Assembly (NCBI GenBank): GCA_963995525.1
Contig: OZ023217.1
Coordinates: 21,044,273-21,108,272, forward strand
Direction: 5' to 3'
DNA length: 64,000 nucleotides
DNA from: Escarpia spicata
Taxonomy: Eukaryota > Annelida > Polychaeta > Sabellida > Siboglinidae
The notes under the pieces are model-generated. The model ran no database searches, was not told where the DNA came from, and saw only the letters and a program-made list of their open reading frames with translations. Below are positions 56,259 to 64,000 of the stretch, piece by piece. A program made the position numbers and the translations under genes. Position 1 is the first letter of the stretch. The number at the start of each line of letters is the position of its first letter.

Positions 56259-57653
56259 AACATGCAATTGTCCATCCGCTTTTGAAGAAACCATCACTCG
56301 ACAAAGACATTCTGAGCAGTTATCGACTTGTAAGTAACCTTACACAATTATCCAAAGTAATTGAGAAATTGGTCGCGCTTAGGATAATGACGCTTGTTTC
56401 TGACCAGCAAATGGTTGAGTGCTTTCAGTCGGCGTATCGAAGAAAACATTCGACCGAAACCGCGCTACTGTACGTTACAAATGCAGTCAAAACAGCCATG
56501 GACAATAAACAAGGAACCATCTTGGTTCTCGTTGATTTTAGTGCCGCCTTCGATACTATCAACCATGACATCTCGATTAAGCGTCTACGTTTGCGCTATG
56601 GCTTTGTTGGAAAAGCACTGGACTGGATGATATCGTACGTGCAAGACCGGACACAGCGAATAGTAATCGGTGATCAATCGTCGAGTACTACTTCTCTAAC
56701 GACATGTGTCCCGCAAGGCTCTGCCTTGGACTACTGCTCTTTTCACTATATGTCCAACCTATCGGTGACATTATTCGAGCCCATGGACTATTCTTCCACC
56801 ACTATGCTGACGACTTACCTATCTACTCACATTTCGACCTGAATTTTTCCGCTTTAACGGCTGCGGTTCAGCAAATGGAGGACTGTTTGGATGAAATAAA
56901 GAACTGGATGGCATGGAATTCTATGTGCATGAACGGCGACAAGACACAGTATCTTCCGATTGTACCCAAGTCTGCGGATGCAATCGTTGATGGCACTATG
57001 ATTCGCGTTGGTGGTTCTACAATTACAACTTCACGGTGTGTTCAAAGTCTCGGGGTCTTCATTGACAGGCACCTAGATATGAAAAAGCAAGTGTCACAAA
57101 CTGTCAGCGCATGCTCATTCTACCTCCGCCACATATATCAGATTAGCCGTTTTTTACCCAAACCGACAAAGGAACGCGTGGTCAATGCCATCATCACATC
57201 GCGGATTGACTACTGCAACGCACTGTTGTACGGCACGTCTGCAGTTAACATCGCGCGTCTGCAACGAATACACAACTCGGCTGCCAGACTGACCCCGCGT
57301 CGTCCACGTAGTGCCAGCGCCACGCCCCTGTTACGCGAACTTCGTTGGCTGCCAGTTGCGCGCAGAGTGGATTACAAGATACTGGTACTCACGTACAAAG
57401 CCATGCACAATGACGCGCCCGTGTAGTGTACCTGTGTGAACTCGTGCACCCATATCAACCGGCAAGAGCATTGCGCTCTGCGAACAGTACCATGTTGGAA
57501 GTGAAGCGCACTCGTATCAAGTTTGGGGACGGCTCGTTCGCTGTAGCTGCTGCGTTCCTATGGGACACTTTACCAAGCGTTGTTAAAACCTGTGACACTC
57601 TCGCCAGCTTCAAATATCGTCTGAAAACACATTTCTTTTCTGTTTCATATTAG
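56230..57653 (+). pseudogene. reverse transcriptase of the third LINE, in three frames
   Basis: Frame 1 (to about 56715) carries fingers and palm start through TCVPQGSA. Frame 2 (56704-57426) carries YADD, the thumb and WLPVARR. Frame 3 (57426-57653) carries the C-terminal YLCELVHPYQPARALRS...FKYRLKTHFF. Indels near 56730 and 57424 separate them. Confidence 0.85.
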
Positions 57654-58258
57654 TGTCACTCTAGATTAACACTGCCCTCTACTAAAACCAATTTTAATTA
57701 GTTATCATATTCGTATAATGATTATTCATTATTCCTCACGTAAACTATTTTATATCAAATGTTTTATTAAATTATTTATTATTATTAATCATACACACAC
57801 ACATATATATATATATATTTATTAGTATCATTTTTATATAGTTATTGTGCTAGATTGATTATTATTAATATTATTAAATTTTGATGAATAATTGCTATTT
57901 ATTTACTTCTTTATTTAGAAATTCTACATTATTCAATATGTATATATTTATTTATTTTATTCTTTACCACTAATATTTATTTTAAATTAATATACATATA
58001 CATATTTATTGCAATTCTACCATTTTTATGTATTTTAATATGTTGTGAAGCGCCACGAACAATACTGGATGTGGCGCTATACCAAATAAAATATAATATT
58101 GTTATTATTTTATTATTAATTATAATTTGCTGTTTCAGATTTGTGACACGTATAAGAGTAAGTCACGTGACGCGTGCATGGAGAGGAAACTGGTTTACGA
58201 CAGAAATTGTTTATGTCTGTGGGAAGCAAACATTTTATAATTTATGTATACATATAGA

Positions 58259-58295
<37 letters not shown>

Positions 58296-58304
58296 TTGTA
58301 TATG

Positions 58305-58371
58305 TATCTAGGGGAATGTATTTAGCACCAGCTACGACTGTCGCGCTTTCATTTATCCGGGCGTTATGTAT

Positions 58372-58458
<87 letters not shown>

Positions 58459-58477
58459 TATAAACATACATAACGTC

Positions 58478-58513
<36 letters not shown>

Positions 58514-58596
58514 TATATATATATAAACATACATAACGCCCGGATAAATGAAAGCGCGACAGTCGTAGCTGGTGATAAATACATTCTCCTAGATAC
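58305..58596. repeat. long inverted repeat around TA microsatellites
   Basis: Arms 58305-58380 and 58523-58596 are complementary over about 73 bases with two or three mismatches (for example AGCTACGACTGTCGCGCTTT against AAAGCGCGACAGTCGTAGCT). The loop is mostly (TA)n with one GT patch and a partial third arm copy (58462-58482). Confidence 0.95.
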
Positions 58597-58627
58597 GCGG
58601 ACGCGCAGAAACGTCACCCGGATATTA

Positions 58628-58657
58628 TTTAACGCCCGGATAAATGTAAGCGCGACA
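58628..58657 (-). repeat. right arm of a long-range inverted repeat
   Basis: TTTAACGCCCGGATAAATGT and the bases that follow are the complement of 54788-54817, and also resemble the 58.5-kb arm. Confidence 0.75.
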
Positions 58658-58659
58658 GC

Positions 58660-59519
58660 GTAAATGATTTCGCCAGTGACACTGCGGTCTGTAACCTAGG
58701 GAGGCCGATATCAGGTTACCGACTGTAAACAATATATATGGCAACATATTTGACGCTGTCCTTTTTATAGCTATGTATGTAAGTGGGTGTCAGTTGGCGT
58801 TGACGCAGTGTCAGGTGTAACATAGTACAACACAACAAATAGGTAGTTGCTAATATATCGTATTTGTGAAATGTGTAGGAATGTTAAAATGTGAAAGTTT
58901 TGAGTTTATATACTGGTACTTTCAAATTTCGCCATACGTAATAGGAAAAGTCACTTTAACAAATAAAACTCTTCCATACAATATCCATATTAAAAATGGT
59001 TAACACATATTTAGTCAAATTTATACAAAAAAATTGTTGTTGTTTAGAATGAAGTACTTACAGTTTTTAAACGATGAAACTCCCTACCGTGAATACTGAT
59101 AGGCCGTTCTAGTAGCACCATTTTTGCATTAATCGGGTTATGTAAAAAAAGTTTAATCACTGTCCACACATATGTGAGCTGGTTACAAGATATTTTATAT
59201 TGTAATGTCGCAGTCACAAGTGCTAAAGGAAACATCTAGCACCTTACAAAATCTGCAAATGTGACTTTACACATTAAGTGTAATATTACAAATTTTGCTA
59301 TTAGAATGGTGATTTTTGCAATGCTTTTAAAATGACATGTTATTGTTTCCCATGTTTTTATTGTTTGTAAAAAATAATACTATTTGCCAAAAATAAAATA
59401 ATAAAATTAATGTCATCTATGCCAAAAATGTAATACAGCTCAAGTAATTTAGTTAAAAGTAAATTTAAATTAATGCAATAGGAACATCAAAGAATTTCAC
59501 TTAATAAAGTAATAAACAT
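58660..59519. other. AT-rich spacer
   Basis: No exon recognised; possible intron of the gene ending at 60922. Confidence 0.35.
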
Positions 59520-60460
59520 CCAGATGTAGCACTAGCCACACTTTGGTACAGTAGTGTTTGCATGACCAATGACATAATGTGTTACAAAATTATTTAACCA
59601 GTAGTGATTTAAATATTTCAGTTATAGAAATCGTAAATAAAAATAATGTAGTAACATCAACTACTGGGGCCTATAACCAAATGCTGGATCAATTCGGTGA
59701 AAGCCGTGTACAGAACGTTTGCTTTGTAATCAAGTGATTGCCATGTGTGTCTATGTTAAGTGACTGGGGAGGTGGAAACTATGATTTCTCCAAGTAATTA
59801 GCTATAGTGTGAGTATCACATAATGACAATTTATATAGTATTAAGCACCCATGTAGCACTAACTCAACCACTAGCTCGATACTCTACAGTGTTTGCATAA
59901 CCAATGTGGTGAAATATAGTTTTGCAAAATAATTTGGTATTTATTTCATGATTTCAGTTATTGTATAAATTAATGATAAATTTTAACCTTAGTAACTAAG
60001 GCCTGTAACCTGATATGGTGTTGTCAAATCAGCTCATAGCTAAACTTGTGGAAATATGATTTTCTGGTGAAAACTAAACAAATGTGGAAAACAAATAGAC
60101 ACGTACCTGTGTTAATGAATGACAGGGTTCTTCCAAGTGAATTAGCCACAGTGTGGGCAGACTCAATACAGGCTCATTTAGAAACATGGTCTTCAAAGCT
60201 GCTATTTACTACTGTATACTGTAATCTTAATTGCCGTAACTACCACATCCTGTTAGCTCAATATAAATCATAATGAACAATATTAATTAAGGAACTTCTA
60301 GATTAAAAAAGTGCATTTGCACACATTGTGAAATTCTAGCACAATGTGGTGAAATATAGTTCTGCAAAATAATTTGGAAGTGATTTCATGAATTAAGTTA
60401 TTGTAGAAATTAATTATAAATTATAACCTCAGTTAGTAAGGCCTGCATTATGATATATTT
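59520..60460. repeat. degenerate tandem repeat, three copies
   Basis: Copies near 59525-59700, 59870-60025 and 60340-60460 share an AATGTGGTGAAATATAGTT / CAAAATAATTT / TTTCAGTTATTGTA / RGTAAGGCCTGYA order. Strongly diverged and AT-rich. Confidence 0.75.
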
Positions 60461-60838
60461 GTTTTACACAAAAAATAAATATATTTATTGTGTTGGAATA
60501 CACAAACATAAATACAAAGCAGAATCGAAATATATTGTGTACAGTTTGTTCTATATTACACATTCATACCTAATAATAATAATAATGTTTTTATTTCAGA
60601 CAAGCACTGTGACCATATAGAAAAAGTACATTGATAAAAAATCAATATACAAATATTTAAAATATATATATATATAAATATATAAATCAAACAGGATGAT
60701 ATTTTAAGTAACTTTATTTTCGCTATTTACATTACAATGATAGCCTGTTGAATTAACTAATCAAGTTGTTGCAAATGTCATACTGTCTGACAAACACATG
60801 ACACCTGTAACTAATTTTGTCTATTTTTTATTTTACAG

Positions 60839-60922
60839 TTACCGCAATATATTAAACAAAAGAAGGAAGAAATGGACCATTTCCTCAAGCGCCAGCAGAA
60901 GAATAGTGACGATTATAGTTAG
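60839..60922 (+). CDS. orphan terminal coding exon
   Basis: A strong acceptor (TATTTTTTATTTTACAG) opens 27 codons, LPQYIKQKKEEMDHFLKRQQ then KNSDDYS and TAG (60920-60922). The peptide is charged and helical, typical of a coiled-coil C-terminus. AATAAA signals follow at 60940 and 60998. Splice site, open frame, stop and poly(A) signals make a consistent last exon, but I do not recognise the protein and found no partner exon upstream. Confidence 0.5.
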   Translation, partial: LPQYIKQKKEEMDHFLKRQQKNSDDYS

Positions 60923-60939
60923 CTTAAAATCTTTTTTTA

Positions 60940-61003
60940 AATAAATAGCAAGGAACTCTCCTCTGTCATACTGCTGTAACACCGGGATTTCGTGCAGAAT
61001 AAA
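60940..61003 (+). terminator. candidate poly(A) signals after the orphan exon
   Basis: AATAAA at 60940-60945 and again at 60998-61003, 18 and 76 bases after the stop. Confidence 0.5.
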
Positions 61004-61009
61004 CATTAC

Positions 61010-61693
61010 ACTTTGACCACGTTGTTTCTCGCGTATTCTTCGTCAGTTTGATAGGTTAGTTTTGTTTCCGACTAGTTCAGTTGGCAGCAGTGACATATCA
61101 AATTTATATTTGTTCTTAGATTAATTGTCACGACATAATTTGTCAGTTTCATCTACGCCACGACGCATACCCCGTATTGGTTTCCAATTAAGTTTTTTCT
61201 CTAAGAGCAGAGGCGGATCCACATAGGGTAGACTGAGGGGGGGGGGGCACAAAACCTCCGCTGGCGGCCGAACCAAAATGATGTAAAAAATGTTTCGCTG
61301 CTGCGCCGTAACGTCAGCTTCTCCGCTGAGCGAGACTGGTGAACATCGGAAAACGGGAGATGGGGGTGGGGGTCGGGGTGCTGAACATTTATCGCCGCCG
61401 CCTCAGTGTAACATCAGTTTATTTAACTTGAACGGGGGCACATTTCAAAGGGTCTAGGGGGTCACGGTCACACGGGCCCATTCCAAAAGGACTACGAGCA
61501 CACAGATCCCCAAAGTCTAAGGGGCAGGTGCCCCAGACCACCTAAGTCCGCATATGAAGAGTATTTTCATATAATATGTGGCCCGATGCCTTCTATTGAG
61601 AAACATCTATTCTCTTTTTATGTCATATTTTAGTACTACGTGAATAACATACAAGGTATCCATGTGCTAATGGTGTAATATATATATTTATAT

Positions 61694-61727
<34 letters not shown>

Positions 61728-62940
61728 CATGTAGGGTAGTAAGTCTTACAAATACATTATATTGGGACACTTTGTTGTATCCAATGCGGCTTATGGGTCT
61801 CGTTACTTTTGTTTCCATAATCCATTGTGATTCCGAATATGTATATATAGTACCATCATAGACAACCACAAACACCATTTCTTGAGAAGATTGATTTGGG
61901 GATATATGGGATCCTTTGTTTCCATTAAAAAATGTGTCCTGTAAACTAAATACAAGTTTACATATAATCACAACGACCCTCCAATCACACACACACAAGA
62001 TATACAAACAAACTGGTGACACTAACATATTCGTAGTTAAAAAATAGTAAGAATAGTAAAATGTTATGTATTTTAGCTACATGCCTATATTTAATTTTTT
62101 AAATCATCCAAATCGTACCAATTATTTATTCAGTCACCTCTTTTCATCAGAATAATCACCAAGCTGTATGAAATCGTTGACTTTGTTTACCTATCTAAAT
62201 TCAAAATAATTATATTTGAGAAAAAAATCACGTAGAAACGTTGCAATTATTTATTAAGCTATTTGAACTTCGTCGTGTTTCACCAGAATAATCATCAAGC
62301 TGTACCACTTTTTATATAATTAAAATACTGAGGTTATCGTTAAAAATGCTGAGCAATGATAATGCAAACAACTGCATTTTTGTGCACGTATGGTCTGGTT
62401 TGGCGCACCTCCAGATTGGCGGACGAACTGCTTACGTACTATTCTCGCGCGCGCTGCTGTCTTGTATTGATATACAGTCTTTGGTTTCGGCATTTCTGAT
62501 GTTGTCGTGAAAAGATGGAGGCCCGATAATCGAAGCGAAAGGTATGATGTTGGCATTGTGTTCAGTTATTACCCTCATTCGGTCATGTTAGTTTGGTTGA
62601 AAGGGCGCAAACATTGTTACCCACACACGAATGCACGCACACACATAAGTTAAACTGAAAATAAAAACAGTACAGGAAGGACACAATTAACACTAACTGG
62701 TTTTTCATAGTTGATTCACGGGTTATAATGAAAATGGTAGATCTACGTGCGAACAGAACGTAAAATCTGCTAGTCTAACCATCTTGTTATGATGTATGCT
62801 AATTATATGTGGATGTTTAAGTTGTGGGATTTTGCAAACAGTAAACGTCCTGGACTTTTAGCGACACATCCGCATTCTGCGCCATCGACAAAAATAAACT
62901 GCGGTGGACTTCTGCAAGATAGAAACATGCTTCCAAAATC
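61010..62940. other. non-coding stretch, no exon recognised
   Basis: Holds a G9 homopolymer near 61239-61247, a TA microsatellite (61677-61726) and a CG-richer patch at 62395-62525 that could be a promoter. No splice-bounded coding frame was accepted. Confidence 0.35.
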
Positions 62941-63208
62941 GGAGGGAGGGAGGGAGGGAGGGAGGGAGGGAGGGAGGGAGGGAGGGAGGGAGGGAGGGAG
63001 GGAGGGAGGGAGGGAGGGAGGGAGGGAGGGAGGGAGGGAGGGAGGGAGGGAGGGAGGGAGGGAGGGAGGGAGGGAGGGAGGGAGGGAGGGAGGGAGGGAG
63101 GGAGGGAGGGAGGGAGGGAGGGAGGGAGGGAGGGAGGGAGGGAGGGAGGGAGGGAGGGAGGGAGGGAGGGAGGGAGGGAGGGAGGGAGGGAGGGAGGGAG
63201 GGAGGGAG
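62941..63208. repeat. (GGGA)67 microsatellite
   Basis: 268 bp of uninterrupted tetranucleotide repeat, purine on the plus strand. It makes long artefactual open frames (poly Gly-Arg-Glu-Gly or Pro-Pro-Ser-Leu). Confidence 0.98.
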
Positions 63209-64000
63209 CCACACCCGTATTGTACTAGCCCAACCACATCGCTATAAATTATTACCGTCAGAAATATCCACACAAATCTTGCATGTATGCCTACGATATA
63301 ATTTTAGGAAGGGTGTTCAGACTAACAACATCTTTACGAACCCCTCCTGAAATCGAAACCCAGTTCAAAATGTACCAACCTCCAAAATACCACTCTCACC
63401 GAAACAATGACTCCCAGATGTTGCGCCCGTTAGCCAGTTAGCGAAAGATACGCTTTTGTAAGCGGTGCCCTTTTAGAACAAATGTTATAAATTTGATCAA
63501 CGCATTGATTCCTTTTGGAATCCCCTTATTACGACCCCTACTCTTAAAACATATCCATTTGGTATCCTGAACCCCGTGCACGTCTTCTCGAGTGGCCATG
63601 ATTATCGACGATTACCGGCGTAAGCTGTGCCGTGAAATTTCTTTTTTTTAAATAAATAGTACTATATGGAATATGTTGTTGTATATTAAATATGCTTAAC
63701 CTTTAACCCGAACCAAAGTTAAATAACTGTCTTTTGAAGATGTAAAAATGTGCGGAGACTTGATTTACCAGGGATGGTTGTTTACTATTTCCTAAGATAA
63801 AAGGAAGGATACGAAAGCGCAGCGTTAACACACAATATCCAAAAAGCGAGTGGAACAGGACTTGGACGAAGAATAAGACTGGTTCAAAAAGACAGACGAC
63901 TGGTGGGATTTCTGTAGTATATCAGCTGGTAGAAAAGACGTTGGATATGTGAAGAGGTAATAGTACTGGCATGTGTGGCCATTTAGATGATGATCTTGTA
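63209..64000. other. right-edge spacer
   Basis: No feature recognised. Confidence 0.4.

Larger units (their letters stand above)
55155..58125 (+). mobile_element. L2-like LINE, third copy, different family (EN-RT pseudogene)
   Basis: Plus-strand remnant starting inside the endonuclease (IVIIGDFNVHFDD, then HILDFVISQTDDDF and SDHHRIVLT) and running through the RT to the 3' end (GAAGCGCCACGAACAATACTGG...(TTATTA) near 58045-58120). Frame is lost near 56200, 56715 and 57424. RT landmarks: SYRLVSNLTQLSKVIEKLVA, SAYRRKHSTETALL, LVLVDFSAAFDTINHD, FFHHYADDLPIYSH, SRIDYCNALLYGTS, ELRWLPVARRVDYKILVLTY. A 40-bp tandem duplication lies at the very start (55165-55245). Confidence 0.88.

Noticed and set aside
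58195..58617. Poly Tyr-Ile open frames
   Set aside because: Translation of TA microsatellites within an inverted repeat.
62789..63350. Gly/Arg/Glu and Pro/Ser/Leu repeat proteins on both strands
   Set aside because: Pure tetranucleotide microsatellite read in different frames, with no splice or codon evidence.

Overview
The window is animal nuclear DNA. Coding exons are short, obey GT-AG splicing and sit in long AT-rich introns. They are surrounded by LTR and non-LTR retrotransposons, tRNA-derived SINEs, MITE-like repeats and long micro- and minisatellites. Nothing prokaryotic is visible. Gene content (a ciliary protein, a mitochondrial ribosomal protein, EGF-like exons) and a mix of Mag-like Ty3/gypsy, CR1/L2-like LINEs and tRNA SINEs suit a marine invertebrate, perhaps a lophotrochozoan such as a mollusc; the taxon is inference only.

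Layout. About 0.87-1.54 kb: one clear internal exon and a candidate first exon of MRPL39 on the minus strand, running off the left edge. 3.57-10.3 kb: a decayed plus-strand CR1-like LINE split by a nested minus-strand LINE (4.26-8.1 kb) with PHD-like/SGNH-esterase ORF1 and endonuclease/RT ORF2. 11.65-25.48 kb: CFAP45 (CCDC19/NESG1) on the plus strand, with eight coding exons whose splice phases all fit and about 548 residues recovered, lacking only the extreme N-terminus. A candidate initiator exon is at 11.65 kb. Its putative first intron holds a deleted Ty3/gypsy element (12.07-14.5 kb) with matching LTRs and a target-site duplication.

At least two CFAP45 introns carry minisatellites whose repeat unit is the splice-acceptor region of the following exon: a 31-bp array before exon 4 and a 2-kb, 28-bp array before exon 7. 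A third acceptor (exon 8) is duplicated once. This is the most unusual feature of the window.

28.9-39.8 kb: two 102-bp phase 1-1 EGF-like exons, probably of one gene. Between them lie a possible retroelement-derived first exon (29.4 kb) and a nearly intact minus-strand Mag-like gypsy element (31.5-36.04 kb). 36.7-51.1 kb: no convincing coding exons, but SINE copies, a conserved palindromic repeat, (GT)60, and two CACGTG-rich arrays that may be subterminal repeats of one large non-autonomous transposon. 51.7-58.1 kb: three L2-like LINE copies, two in inverted orientation around a short THAP-like first exon. 58.3-60.5 kb: a long inverted repeat around TA repeats and degenerate tandem duplications. 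60.84 kb: an orphan terminal exon with poly(A) signals. 62.94-63.21 kb: an uninterrupted (GGGA)67 microsatellite.

The host genes are unrelated to one another: ciliary microtubule inner protein, mitochondrial translation, EGF-like secreted or surface protein. No operon-like logic is seen.
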